From the NCBI GenBank assembly GCA_018652595.1, contig JABIBU010000018.1:1-46598 (forward strand): 46,598 nucleotides of DNA, in the 5' to 3' direction. The position numbers and the translations under genes are program-made. The stretch comes from Candidatus Magasanikiibacteriota bacterium. Lineage in GTDB: Bacteria; Patescibacteriota; Patescibacteriia; Magasanikbacterales; UBA922. The notes under the pieces were generated by a model. That model was not told the origin of the DNA. It did not search any database and saw nothing but the letters and a program-made list of their open reading frames with translations. This document shows positions 18,608 through 26,666 of this stretch, piece after piece. Every line of letters starts with the position of its first letter. Positions within the stretch are counted from its first letter, which is position 1.

Positions 18608-19603
18608 ATGGCAAACGAAAAAATACTTGATTTAATAATAATAGGCGCTGCAGCCGCTGGAACGACTGCATCTATTTATGCTGCCAGACGCAATCTAGAC
18701 TTTATTGTAATTACCAAAGACATTGGTGGTGAAGTTGCCCTGTCTGGTGAAGTTGGCAATTGGCCTGGAGTAATAAAAACTACTGGTTTTGAATTGGCTC
18801 AGGAATTCAAAAAACATGTAGAGTCTTATAATGTAAAGATTGAAGAAGGCTGGGAAGTAAAGACACTAAAAAAAGAGGGTAATATACATATTGTATCTAC
18901 CGAAAACTCAATCGGTGAGAAAAAAGAGTATAAAACCAAAGCAATCATCATTGCTAGCGGAATTCACCCCAGACACCTCGGAATTACTGGCGAAGAGGAA
19001 TTTATTGGCAAAGGTATTACTTACTGCACCACTTGCGACGGTCCGCTTTTCAAAGGAAAAAACACTGCAACTATCGGAGCTGGAAATGCTGCTCTAGAAT
19101 CAGCACTGATGATGGCTGGCATTGCTGAAAAGGTTTATCTGATAACCAAATATACCGACACAAAAAAAAATAATGGTGGCTTTCCTCGTGGTGAAAATAT
19201 TTTGATTGACAAGATCAAAGCAATGAAAAATGTAGAAATTATTTATGATGCCAATACCACAGAAGTAACAGGAGACGGAATGGTAAGTGGAATAAAATAT
19301 ACCGAACACTCGTCCTCCGTAGCTTTAGCGAAGGGGGAAACGAAGGGAGAGGAAAAAACATTAGATGTTCAGGGTGTAATGGTACACATTGGTATGATCC
19401 CAAATTCTGACTTTGTAACTTGTGGCAAAAAAAATAAGCTAGGCGAAATAGAAGTAGATCTAAAATGTGCCACCGACTGCTCTGGAGTCTTTGCTGCCGG
19501 CGATGTCACCAACATACCATACAAACAAATCGCCATCGCTGCTGGTCATGGAGTAACCGCCGCACTCTCAGCCATTGATTATATTAATAAGTGGGAAGAA
19601 TAA
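18608..19603 (+). CDS. trxB: thioredoxin reductase (NADPH, FAD)
   Basis: This 331-residue flavoprotein has an FAD-binding N-terminus (IIGAAAAGTTASIYAAR, 12-28), the redox pair CTTC (near 140-143) before DGP, an NADPH site GAGNAALESA, and the C-terminal FAD motif AAGDVTN. It should reduce thioredoxin-type proteins. Around residues 235-250 there are about 12 extra residues compared with E. coli TrxB, encoded by a hairpin-forming, GC-richer stretch (about 19308-19352). This looks like an in-frame palindromic insertion. It is third in the rpiB operon and is followed by a terminator. Confidence 0.95.
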   Translation: MANEKILDLIIIGAAAAGTTASIYAARRNLDFIVITKDIGGEVALSGEVGNWPGVIKTTGFELAQEFKKHVESYNVKIEEGWEVKTLKKEGNIHIVSTENSIGEKKEYKTKAIIIASGIHPRHLGITGEEEFIGKGITYCTTCDGPLFKGKNTATIGAGNAALESALMMAGIAEKVYLITKYTDTKKNNGGFPRGENILIDKIKAMKNVEIIYDANTTEVTGDGMVSGIKYTEHSSSVALAKGETKGEEKTLDVQGVMVHIGMIPNSDFVTCGKKNKLGEIEVDLKCATDCSGVFAAGDVTNIPYKQIAIAAGHGVTAALSAIDYINKWEE

Positions 19604-19700
19604 GGAATAACGATTAAGGAATAAAGAATAACTTAACAACCAAACCAACTCTCCGATTCGGCAGGTTGGTTTTTTCTTTACTCCTTAATCCTTATTCCTT
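19602..19700. terminator. trxB terminator within a long inverted repeat
   Basis: The terminator ACCAAC...GTTGGTTTTTT (19644-19676) is enclosed by ~25-bp imperfect arms built of AAGGAATAA/TTATTCCTT units (19602-19626, 19676-19700). The stop codon of trxB is at the edge. The large stem could act on both strands. Confidence 0.7.
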
Positions 19701-19718
19701 TGTTTATCTTTTTTATTC

Positions 19719-19745
19719 TTGACTTTTTTAATTTAATATTATAAG
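19719..19745 (+). promoter_or_regulatory. weak promoter of the 19779 gene
   Basis: TTGACT (19719-19724) and TATAAG (19740-19745), but the spacer is only 15 bp. It lies after the trxB terminator, so some promoter is needed here. Confidence 0.35.
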
Positions 19746-19778
19746 CTACAAATAACCCGAGACCACTGGAGGAAGACC

Positions 19779-19952
19779 ATGCTAATCCTTAACATTTTAG
19801 CCACAAGCGGTATCCACGACTGTGATAGTGTTGATGAGTTTGGTGACGCCATATGTCCCAGATGCGATGGAAGGGGGTATATTTTTATTGTTCTGTGGGT
19901 CAAGACAAAAACCTGCCCAGAATGCGACGGAAGTGGCAAAAGACACAACTAG
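19779..19952 (+). CDS. 57-residue DnaJ-type zinc-finger protein
   Basis: This very short gene encodes a hydrophobic/acidic start and two CxxCxGxG units, CPRCDGRG (26-33) and CPECDGSG (46-53), separated by 12 residues. That is one complete four-Cys zinc centre like those in the DnaJ central domain. There is no J domain. The start is fixed by GGAGG eight bases before the ATG. A terminator follows at 20001. Its GC content and codon use are higher than those of neighbours and match the 4106, 25450 and 35177 genes. A role in protein or RNA binding is possible, but no function is known. Confidence 0.78.
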   Translation: MLILNILATSGIHDCDSVDEFGDAICPRCDGRGYIFIVLWVKTKTCPECDGSGKRHN

Positions 19953-20000
19953 CATCGCACTACTCAAGACTAAAAATCTGGCGGTCGCGGTAAACTTCAA

Positions 20001-20067
20001 AAACTACCCCTGCCATTTAAGTGTTTAACTTATTAAATATTTAAATGGGAGGATGGGGTAGTTTTTT
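20001..20067 (+). terminator. terminator with extended stem
   Basis: AAAACTACCCC and GGGGTAGTTTTTT form the base, extended inward by TGCCATTTAA/TTTAAATGGGAGGA. The loop is about 20 nt. Confidence 0.75.
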
Positions 20068-20078
20068 GATTAAAAAAA

Positions 20079-20087
20079 TGATATAAT
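20079..20087 (+). promoter_or_regulatory. extended -10 promoter before the 20182 gene
   Basis: TGATATAAT with no good -35. The ~90-nt leader contains the REP element at 20131-20166. Confidence 0.4.
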
Positions 20088-20130
20088 TACAACGTAATTA
20101 AATACATCTGTATAATCATTTTTTAATCGG

Positions 20131-20166
20131 CCTGCCCGCCAGGCCTTGCCAAGCATGGCAGGCGGG
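20131..20166. repeat. REP-like palindrome
   Basis: GCCTGCCCGCC...GGCAGGCGGG with an interior CTTGCCAAGCATG, closely related to the cores at 4666 and 39126. It falls in the 5' leader of the 20182 gene. Confidence 0.65.
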
Positions 20167-20181
20167 TGAAATCAATGTTTT

Positions 20182-20490
20182 ATGTTACTCGAAAACCTTC
20201 TCCCCAATCTATCCGCTGACATAAACAGTATAATCATACACGTCATTGCAATCGTAGGAATTATTCTACTTGTCTACGCCATATTTTTGGAAACAGAAAA
20301 ACGTCAGGATATTATTTTTATGTTATCAGGAATCTGTTTGTTTATTTATGCACTCTTTATAAACAATCTTATCTTCATGATTGCTACCGGAGGCTTAGTA
20401 CTTGCGTCTCTAGTTGAATTTATTGAAATACTTCTCGGCATTCACAAAGACACAAAGTACAACTTAAAAAAACTAGTGCGTAAAAAATAA
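20182..20490 (+). CDS. small membrane protein, unknown
   Basis: A 102-residue protein with three hydrophobic segments (about 14-36, 44-64 and 67-90) and a basic C-terminal tail (KKLVRKK). I do not recognise the family. It is 36 bp upstream of the PfkB kinase gene and may be co-transcribed with it and the two ATP-grasp genes. Confidence 0.6.
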   Translation: MLLENLLPNLSADINSIIIHVIAIVGIILLVYAIFLETEKRQDIIFMLSGICLFIYALFINNLIFMIATGGLVLASLVEFIEILLGIHKDTKYNLKKLVRKK

Positions 20491-20526
20491 ACTTTCTACT
20501 TTATACTTTTAACTTTCTACTCATTT

Positions 20527-21495
20527 ATGTTCGATCTAATCACAATTGGCGACTCTACAGTAGATACAATAATTACTATTGATGAGGCAGAAGTAAAGTG
20601 TGGCCTAGACAAGGAAGAGTGTCTATTGTGTTTTAATTACGCAGAAAAAATCCCAATAAAAAATAATGTGTACTCTGTGGGTGGTAATGCTGCCAATGTC
20701 GCAGTAGGATGCAAAAAACTGGGAATAAAAACAGCAATTGTAACTGAACTAGGAAAAGATATGAATGGCTTTGCGATAAAACACGAACTAGAGCAGGCTC
20801 GAGTCGACACAAAATATGTAAAAGTATTAAAAGGAAAAGAAACCCGCTATGCCATTGTTCTAAACTACCAAGGCGAGCGCACTATTCTCTCTTATCACAC
20901 TGATAGAAAGTACTCACTACCAAAATTACCAAAAACAAAATGGATTTATTACACATCTCTAGGAAAATCTTTTGAGGGATTACAAGACCAAATATTAAAA
21001 TATTTATTTGCTCACCCAGAAACCAAGCTGGCCTTTAATCCAGGCTCGTATCAGATGAAAAATGGACTAGCAAAAATAAAAAGAATACTACCTCATGTAA
21101 ATTTACTATTTGTGAATAGACAAGAAGCTGAAAAACTTGTTGGCAAAAAGAAAACAACTAAAGCACTAATAAACGCATTGCTTAAAAAAGGAGTGTCACA
21201 AGTAGTGATGACCGATGGAGTAAAAGGATCTTTTGCTACAGAAGGAAAAGATATTTACTTTATGAAATCATTCCCACTGAAACCAAAAGCAAAGACTGGT
21301 GCTGGAGATGCTTACTCTAGTGGCTTCTTATCAGCCATTCTAAGCGGAAAAACAGCCCCACAAGCCATGGGATGGGGCACTTCTAACTCTAGTGGCGTAA
21401 TAATGAAAGTTGGCGCTCAAAAAGGACTTTTGAACAAAAAACAAGTATCTTCGATAATAAAAAAATACCCAAGAATCAAGCCTCAAATCATATAA
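20527..21495 (+). CDS. PfkB family carbohydrate kinase
   Basis: A 322-residue ribokinase-fold enzyme. The N-terminus LITIGDSTVDTI is followed by a Cys-containing insert (CGLDKEECLLC). Signature 1 is VGGNAANVAVGCKKLG (52-67), and the C-terminal signature KTGAGDAYSSGFLSA (near 262-276) holds the catalytic Asp. It phosphorylates a sugar or nucleoside hydroxyl; the substrate cannot be read from sequence. It leads a group with two ATP-grasp ligases. Confidence 0.88.
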   Translation: MFDLITIGDSTVDTIITIDEAEVKCGLDKEECLLCFNYAEKIPIKNNVYSVGGNAANVAVGCKKLGIKTAIVTELGKDMNGFAIKHELEQARVDTKYVKVLKGKETRYAIVLNYQGERTILSYHTDRKYSLPKLPKTKWIYYTSLGKSFEGLQDQILKYLFAHPETKLAFNPGSYQMKNGLAKIKRILPHVNLLFVNRQEAEKLVGKKKTTKALINALLKKGVSQVVMTDGVKGSFATEGKDIYFMKSFPLKPKAKTGAGDAYSSGFLSAILSGKTAPQAMGWGTSNSSGVIMKVGAQKGLLNKKQVSSIIKKYPRIKPQII

Positions 21496-21503
21496 GCAGG
21501 CAC

Positions 21504-21532
21504 TTGACTTTTTGGATTACTTTAGTTACAAT
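21504..21532 (+). promoter_or_regulatory. promoter of the first ATP-grasp gene, leaderless
   Basis: TTGACT (21504-21509), 17 bp, TACAAT (21527-21532), ending nine bases before the ATG at 21542. This shows that an in-frame upstream TTG at 21512 is not the start. Confidence 0.7.
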
Positions 21533-21541
21533 GTGGCTACT

Positions 21542-22492
21542 ATGAAAAAACAAAATGTAGTTATGGTTTATAGTGGGGACGACTGGGATAGCGAAACTCC
21601 ATACAAAAATCTAGACACCAAAAAATATTATGAGAGCACACTGCCCCTTTTTGAAAACAAGGGTTTTAAGTTTTATAAGGTTTCTGCTCGTTGGTATGAT
21701 GAAAAAAAGGACACCTTCAAAAAGGCTTGGAAATTTGACAATGGCACATGGACAAAAACAAATAAATCTATAAAACCAGATATTTATTGGGATGCAACTG
21801 AAACTATAAAATTTTATAATAGGTACAAGCTTCTCTCAGAGATAAAAAATAAAATTCCAGTGATAAACAATCCTCATTTTCGTTATATCATGTCAAATAA
21901 GGTTTTCCAGTACGCAATTTTCAAAAAATTCATGTCACCAACCTGGATTGTACACAGCAAGGCAGAACTCAAAAAACATATCAGAAAAACAAAAGGTGAT
22001 ATAGCGGTCATAAAGCCGATTTATGGCCATGGTGGAAATGGAGTCGTAGTAGAAAACAAATCCAAAATACTAAAAAAGAGAATTGAATACCCAGTTCTTT
22101 TGCAAGAATTTATAAACGGTGAAGATGGTATCCCTGGCAGAAAAGAAAAAGCATTTTCTGATTTGAGAATTGTGTTTGTAAACCATAAGCCAATTTATGC
22201 CAACACCAGAACCGCCCACGGAAATTATATTACAAACTTCCATGCTGGTGGCATAGCAAGAGAATTTCCACTAAAACAAATTCCTAAAAAAACCTGGGTC
22301 TCAATAAAAAAAATCCAAGAAAAAATAAAACATTTTGACAACTGTCACTACTCACTAGACTTTCTCTTCACCAAGACCGGCAAACCTGTTTTGGTAGAGC
22401 TAAACTGTAAACCTGGGGTAGACCTGCTAAATAAAATTGGTAACCTAAAAACTAATAAAAAATACTTAGAAGCTTTACTCAAATCAATTTAA
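21542..22492 (+). CDS. ATP-grasp ligase, glutathione synthetase-like
   Basis: A ~316-residue protein with an ATP-grasp fold. The VIKPIYGHGGNGVVV loop (near 148-162) binds ATP, LLQEFING is the hinge region, and DFLFTKTGKPVLVELNCKPG (near 278-297) carries the magnesium-binding acid/Asn residues. It should join a carboxylate to an amine or thiol with ATP. The substrate is unknown. The start is set by the promoter position. It is four bases upstream of a second ATP-grasp gene. Confidence 0.8.
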   Translation: MKKQNVVMVYSGDDWDSETPYKNLDTKKYYESTLPLFENKGFKFYKVSARWYDEKKDTFKKAWKFDNGTWTKTNKSIKPDIYWDATETIKFYNRYKLLSEIKNKIPVINNPHFRYIMSNKVFQYAIFKKFMSPTWIVHSKAELKKHIRKTKGDIAVIKPIYGHGGNGVVVENKSKILKKRIEYPVLLQEFINGEDGIPGRKEKAFSDLRIVFVNHKPIYANTRTAHGNYITNFHAGGIAREFPLKQIPKKTWVSIKKIQEKIKHFDNCHYSLDFLFTKTGKPVLVELNCKPGVDLLNKIGNLKTNKKYLEALLKSI

Positions 22493-22496
22493 AATT

Positions 22497-23435
22497 ATGC
22501 TTATTCACATACTAGTCTATACTAGTGAAGCCAGGCCAAGCCCTGTTCAAAAGATGGACATAGCGATGCTTGCTGAAGCCGCAAAAAAACAAGGGCACGA
22601 AATAGAAGTGATTTACTCTCCAGATTGCCAACTTGGCTTTACAAAAAAACCACATATTTTAGTAAAAAACAAACGTCCAAAAAATATTAATATTTTATTG
22701 ATAAAAGCAAGCTTCTTGGGGACTGATCTAGACCTACACAGCAATGTTATAAAACAATTCCAACTATCTGGAATATCCGTAGTGAATGATCACCTATCTG
22801 TAATAAGAGCAAAAAACAAAGTGCGCACAATGCAGGTACTAAACCGAAATGGTGTTCCTACTCCCAAGACTTATGTGGCTCGCTCTTCTAGATACATCGA
22901 AGATGTGGTGGAGCGTATTGGTTCCCTGCCTGTAATTATAAAAAATATTTCTGGCTCTCACGGATCTGGAGTATCAATTGTTGAAACCAAAAATGGTCTG
23001 CGTTCTATAGCTGAGATGATCATAGAAAATATGAAAAGTGGATCATTAATCGTCCAAGAATATGTAAAAGAATCAAAAGGAAAAGATATTAGGGTATTCG
23101 TAGTGGGTGGTAAAATTGTCGCAGCCATGCAAAGAATTGCCGCCAACAGAGATGAGTTCCGCTCTAATTTTAAACTGGGGGGCAAAGTCAGAATTGCAGA
23201 GCTAACGGCAAAAGAGAAGAGGATGTCACTTGCCGCCACAGACGCGTGCGGCCTAGAAATGGCAGGGGTAGACATACTACGCACCAATAGTGGCCCCAAA
23301 GTGTTAGAGGTAAATGCCAATCCCGGCCTAGAAGGTATAACCCAAGCAACTGGTGTAGATGTCGCAGGAGCAATAATAAAATATACGGCGACAAAAGCCA
23401 AAAGAGAGATGGGAAAGAAGAAGAAAAAATCTTAA
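22497..23435 (+). CDS. RimK-family ATP-grasp ligase
   Basis: A 312-residue protein resembling RimK (adds glutamate to S6 or related acceptors). It has the pre-ATP-grasp region to about 110, then VIIKNISGSHGSGVSIVE (near 147-164), LIVQEYVKESKGKDIRVFVVG, AANRDEFRSNFKLGG and the metal site GVDILRTNSGPKVLEVNANPG (near 258-278). The C-terminal tail is very Lys-rich (KREMGKKKKKS). The RimK family also includes lysine biosynthesis and cofactor ligases, so the acceptor is uncertain. It ends at a bidirectional terminator. Confidence 0.87.
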   Translation: MLIHILVYTSEARPSPVQKMDIAMLAEAAKKQGHEIEVIYSPDCQLGFTKKPHILVKNKRPKNINILLIKASFLGTDLDLHSNVIKQFQLSGISVVNDHLSVIRAKNKVRTMQVLNRNGVPTPKTYVARSSRYIEDVVERIGSLPVIIKNISGSHGSGVSIVETKNGLRSIAEMIIENMKSGSLIVQEYVKESKGKDIRVFVVGGKIVAAMQRIAANRDEFRSNFKLGGKVRIAELTAKEKRMSLAATDACGLEMAGVDILRTNSGPKVLEVNANPGLEGITQATGVDVAGAIIKYTATKAKREMGKKKKKS

Positions 23436-23443
23436 GAGAAAAT

Positions 23444-23470
23444 AAAAAACGGACTAATGTCCGTTTTTTT
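23444..23470. terminator. bidirectional terminator
   Basis: AAAAAACGGAC/GTCCGTTTTTTT with a TAAT loop lies between convergent genes ending at 23435 (+) and 23487 (-). Confidence 0.9.
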
Positions 23471-23486
23471 AATACATCACAATCTG

Positions 23487-24188
23487 TTACATCCCGAAAT
23501 GTTTTTTGAGCTCTCTTCTTTCTTTAAAATAATCTTCGGTATTAACAATTTCTTCATGTCTAGCATTGGGACCAAGCAGACATAGTCCATATTCAAAATC
23601 TCGCACTCTCTGTCTAATTTCTGTGGCCAATTCAGGATGTTCTTCTTCGTCTTCTGCTAGCATACGCAGGGAGTCTAGTCTTTTTTCGATATCATCCAAA
23701 GTAACTTGAAAATCCAAAATTAATTTCTCGTATTTTACCCTCTCCATACTAAGAACTGACTGACGAGTATGCTGTTTTATATCCTTGTCTACATCGACAA
23801 AAGCTCCTGTCAAAATTTGTCTCTCCTCTGTCTCAAAGAAAACTATCGGACCCCCACTTCTCAAATCATGATAGCTTCCGCCATGCTCTTTGAATTCTTT
23901 ATATTTATTTTTTAATTCGAGTGGTAATTTTCCAAGTAAAAACTTTTCTCCCATGCGCCCCTGTTCCATGTCATAAAACTCAAAAAATGCTTTCCAATAT
24001 GGCCAGACTTTTTTTCCAAGAGATATCATCATGCTTTCTGCTTCATTGATCCCCACCAAATAATCATCTCGCAAATGCTCCAATGAATGCTCCAGCTCTT
24101 CTCCCACCTCTTTTGGAACCAAGGGAGGAAGGTTTTTATAAATCATCTCAAAGATTTCAATTGTGTGTTTTACTTGTGAATGGTGCAT
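23487..24188 (-). CDS. hypothetical helical cytoplasmic protein
   Basis: A 233-residue, largely helical, acidic protein with no signal or membrane segment. It begins MHHSQVKHTIEIFEMIY and has a conserved-looking central GGSYHDLRSGGP. I do not recognise the family. It stands alone, with an extended -10 promoter (24208-24216) and a shared terminator. Confidence 0.65.
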   Translation of the reverse strand: MHHSQVKHTIEIFEMIYKNLPPLVPKEVGEELEHSLEHLRDDYLVGINEAESMMISLGKKVWPYWKAFFEFYDMEQGRMGEKFLLGKLPLELKNKYKEFKEHGGSYHDLRSGGPIVFFETEERQILTGAFVDVDKDIKQHTRQSVLSMERVKYEKLILDFQVTLDDIEKRLDSLRMLAEDEEEHPELATEIRQRVRDFEYGLCLLGPNARHEEIVNTEDYFKERRELKKHFGM

Positions 24189-24207
24189 ATTTTTTGTTTA
24201 TAGCTAC

Positions 24208-24216
24208 ATTATACCA
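24208..24216 (-). promoter_or_regulatory. extended -10 promoter of the 23487 gene
   Basis: TGGTATAAT on the minus strand, 19 bases before the ATG; the -35 is poor. Confidence 0.5.
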
Positions 24217-24224
24217 AATATCAG

Positions 24225-24911
24225 CTAAAATTGCATGTAGTCCCGCCAACGAAGATAAAGTTCGCGTGTGGCCCACAGATCACCTGCACAATATCTTGCA
24301 ATCTTTTCGTACTCCCCACTCTCAAATAGAGGTTTTACGTCGTGCCCTGTAACCCCACTGGACTTGGGAGATTCAATTCCAAACGCTTTACAATAAAAAT
24401 CCAAATTAAATTTGCGAGACGCACTATAAAAAGTCATCTGCTCTAATAAATCCACATGAAAATCAGTTTTATAACGATATGGCATCAAATTCCTAGTTGG
24501 TTTTACATTGTTCATTGCAGACCTCAGCATCAAAACAGGGCAATCAAAACCACGGCCATTAAAAGTTACAAATCTATTAGCATATGAAATTGCCTTCCAG
24601 AATTTTTCCAGAATTTCCTTTTCACTACCGCAAGAATATTTTATTTTGCCTTCCTCAAAATCTTCCCTGTCCTGAGCATCAGCCGAAGGATTTTCTCCTG
24701 CTTGGAAGTAGACCGCACCTCTCTCACCTTCCACCGACAACATCCCTATTGCCACAATTCTGTTTGTCGGAGCCCACAAGGCCATTCTTTCTTTGGCTTT
24801 TTCTTCGTCTTCTTCGTTCTCTGCAAATTTCAAAAGGTACTTCTTTTGTGCCTCGTCCAAGGTATCAAAATCAACTGGAATTGTTTCGATATCAAAGACT
24901 ATTGTTTTCAT
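24225..24911 (-). CDS. DnaQ-like 3'-5' exonuclease (PolB-type)
   Basis: A 228-residue DEDD exonuclease of the 'predicted 3'-5' exonuclease related to PolB' group. Motif I is VFDIETIP (4-11), motif II is FVTFNGRGFDCPVL (near 113-126), and the final Asp lies in YCAGDLWATRELYLRW (near 207-222). It should degrade single-stranded nucleic acid. It overlaps the TrmH-family gene by four bases, so the two form an operon. Confidence 0.87.
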   Translation of the reverse strand: MKTIVFDIETIPVDFDTLDEAQKKYLLKFAENEEDEEKAKERMALWAPTNRIVAIGMLSVEGERGAVYFQAGENPSADAQDREDFEEGKIKYSCGSEKEILEKFWKAISYANRFVTFNGRGFDCPVLMLRSAMNNVKPTRNLMPYRYKTDFHVDLLEQMTFYSASRKFNLDFYCKAFGIESPKSSGVTGHDVKPLFESGEYEKIARYCAGDLWATRELYLRWRDYMQF

Positions 24912-25372
24912 AAAAATCTCTTAATTTGATATAGCGCAACTCCAGCCGCAACTGAAACATTTAAACTCTCCTTCTTGCCATACATTTCAATATGAACTAC
25001 TTCATCACATAAATCTAATATATCATCTGTAATCCCATCTACCTCATTCCCAACTATTAGAGCAATATTTTTATCAGTTTTTAATTTTAAATCTTCAATC
25101 TTGACACTACTCTCATTCTTCTCCAAACCAACGATTAAAATACCCTTCTTTTTCAAAGCTTTTATTAATCTTTTCAAATCTTTCCTGTGTTCCCAGGGCA
25201 TCCACTTTTCTGCTCCCAGAGCCACCTTATCTATCTGGATCTTTGGTGGTGTGGCTGTGTAGCCTACCAAGTAAATTTTATCTACACCAAAAGCATCGGC
25301 TGTCCTAAACATAGAACCGACATTATGACACGATCTGATATCTGGCATTATTAAATAGAATTTATTTTTCAT
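24908..25372 (-). CDS. TrmH/SpoU family RNA methyltransferase
   Basis: A 154-residue SPOUT enzyme, probably 2'-O-methylating tRNA or rRNA with SAM. Motif 1 is PDIRSCHNVGSMFRTADAFG, motif 2 is IALIVGNEVDGI, and motif 3 is EMYGKKESLNVSVAAGVALYQ. The C-terminal knot is intact. A longer reading frame reaches 25426, but the promoter at 25382-25410 lies inside it, so the ATG at 25372 is the start and the mRNA is leaderless. Confidence 0.9.
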   Translation of the reverse strand: MKNKFYLIMPDIRSCHNVGSMFRTADAFGVDKIYLVGYTATPPKIQIDKVALGAEKWMPWEHRKDLKRLIKALKKKGILIVGLEKNESSVKIEDLKLKTDKNIALIVGNEVDGITDDILDLCDEVVHIEMYGKKESLNVSVAAGVALYQIKRFL

Positions 25373-25381
25373 AGCGACTCT

Positions 25382-25410
25382 ATTATAGAATATTTGATAC
25401 TTAAATTCAA
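25382..25410 (-). promoter_or_regulatory. promoter of the TrmH-family gene, leaderless
   Basis: TTGAAT (25405-25410), 17 bp, perfect TATAAT (25382-25387), nine bases before the ATG. Confidence 0.75.
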
Positions 25411-25423
25411 CCAAAAATGCAAA

Positions 25424-25444
25424 CACCGTCTTCCTCCAGAGACG
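25424..25444 (-). terminator. weak terminator after the 25450 gene
   Basis: A CACCGTCT/AGACGGTG hairpin lies just past the stop, but the following T-run (TGTTTGCATTTTT) is broken. Confidence 0.45.
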
Positions 25445-25449
25445 GTGCG

Positions 25450-26181
25450 TTATCCCCCAAAGAGCCTATAGACTATCACCATAGCTACCGAACTGGTGGC
25501 AGGGATAAGGAAGTTGTCCAACTTCCAATCATCTATTAGCTCAAAGAACGAAGCCGTTATTGCACCTACAAAATAGACAAAAACGGCCAAAGTTGTGGAA
25601 ACATCTGGTGGAAGAATTGGATGTGAGGTTGCATCCAGATAGAGCATGATACCACAACTTACCATACTTGCCATGACCCCATAAATGAAGCCCCCCCACG
25701 ACTTACCAGAATCAAGCCTCCTGATTGGCCAAATCTTGCCGAATTTGGCAAAAGGATCAGCTGACCCAAAGATCATGCAGACCGCACCGGCAATCCACGG
25801 AACATCTACTAGCCAACAAACGAGCCAGGCCGTACTAAGCCCCAAAAAGCTCTTAACGGTGTTCCCGAATTTGTACTTCTCACTATCACGATACAACTTA
25901 CTAGTGAGAGTTCTACTCAACCAAGAAAGAAATCCTCTACTATTTTCAATCCCAGAACGAGTCAGGTTTCGTCGCCAATATTCAAAAACAAAAACAATAG
26001 AACTAACGGAGACTATGATCAGGCCCATTAGCCCCAGACTGATACGGACGATCTGAATCATCCACCAGCCGGCAGTTCCTACCAAGTAGTGGAATAACCC
26101 CCTAAAAAATTCTCTTATGGGTTTGAACTCACCCCAATCACCCATGCTCCTACGAAGGAGCTTGTGGTTTTGTTTAACCAT
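25450..26181 (-). CDS. polyprenol/diacylglycerol kinase-like membrane protein
   Basis: A 243-residue protein with about six hydrophobic segments. The stretch FGSADPFAKFGKIWPIRR, then DSGKSWGGFIYG, then DDWKLDNFLIPA near the C-terminus, parallels the G-D-x-A...KS-x-G...D-D-N...P pattern of CTP-dependent dolichol/phytol kinases. Phosphorylation of an isoprenoid or lipid alcohol is therefore likely but not certain. It has a strong purine-rich Shine-Dalgarno (AGAGGGGGGG, three bases before the ATG). Its GC content is clearly above that of its neighbours, a trait shared with the genes at 4106, 19779 and 35177. Confidence 0.65.
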   Translation of the reverse strand: MVKQNHKLLRRSMGDWGEFKPIREFFRGLFHYLVGTAGWWMIQIVRISLGLMGLIIVSVSSIVFVFEYWRRNLTRSGIENSRGFLSWLSRTLTSKLYRDSEKYKFGNTVKSFLGLSTAWLVCWLVDVPWIAGAVCMIFGSADPFAKFGKIWPIRRLDSGKSWGGFIYGVMASMVSCGIMLYLDATSHPILPPDVSTTLAVFVYFVGAITASFFELIDDWKLDNFLIPATSSVAMVIVYRLFGG

Positions 26182-26247
26182 TAGCCCCCCCTCTTGTTTG
26201 AAAATTGGAAAAAACGAACATTAGTATAATCATGCCATATTTTGTAC

Positions 26248-26286
26248 AAAAAAACAACCCCCTTTCTTGAGAAAGAAAGTAGGGTT
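26248..26286 (-). terminator. terminator of the small membrane protein gene
   Basis: AACCC...GGGTT base with an inner CTTTC/GAAAG stem, followed by TTTTTTT on the minus strand. Confidence 0.75.
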
Positions 26287-26322
26287 ACATGAACTTTATA
26301 TACACCAAATTATTTTAAATCT

Positions 26323-26457
26323 TTAGCCCACCGCTATCCTAGGCAAGAATAAAAAAACAGCCACCAAAAGCGAGATGCCTGCCAAGAGATAGTAATAAAC
26401 CAAAGAATAGTCAGAGTTATTTTGGGAGCTAAAAGCTTCCCTACCTGGGTTTTGCAT
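26323..26457 (-). CDS. 44-residue single-pass membrane protein
   Basis: This short gene encodes a polar N-terminus (MQNPGREAFSSQNNSD) followed by one ~22-residue hydrophobic helix ending LPRIAVG. It lies in a transcript defined by a perfect consensus promoter (26561-26589) and a terminator (26248-26286), with a ~95-nt leader. An in-frame GTG at 26508 would add 17 Lys/Asn-rich residues. No Shine-Dalgarno is seen. The whole unit could alternatively be a ~290-nt non-coding RNA. Confidence 0.5.
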   Translation of the reverse strand: MQNPGREAFSSQNNSDYSLVYYYLLAGISLLVAVFLFLPRIAVG

Positions 26458-26560
26458 ATTTTTGTTTTTATTTTTGTTTTTGACACCAAATTCACATATT
26501 TTGGACACAGAACAACAAAATCTGAGTTTAAATTTGTACTTCTTTGATGTTTATAATTAC

Positions 26561-26589
26561 ATTATAGCACATTTTTACCCTTTTGTCAA
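26561..26589 (-). promoter_or_regulatory. perfect consensus sigma70 promoter
   Basis: TTGACA (26584-26589), 17 bp, TATAAT (26561-26566) on the minus strand, divergent from the 26610 promoter. Confidence 0.85.
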
Positions 26590-26609
26590 GTCCATTTTTT
26601 GTAAAATGA

Positions 26610-26638
26610 TTGACTATTTTGTCTAAGTGTCGTAAAAT
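26610..26638 (+). promoter_or_regulatory. promoter of the 7TM protein / xer operon
   Basis: TTGACT (26610-26615), 17 bp, TAAAAT (26633-26638), ~22-nt leader. Confidence 0.75.
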
Positions 26639-26666
26639 ATAAGTAGAAATAAATTAATTTATAAAC

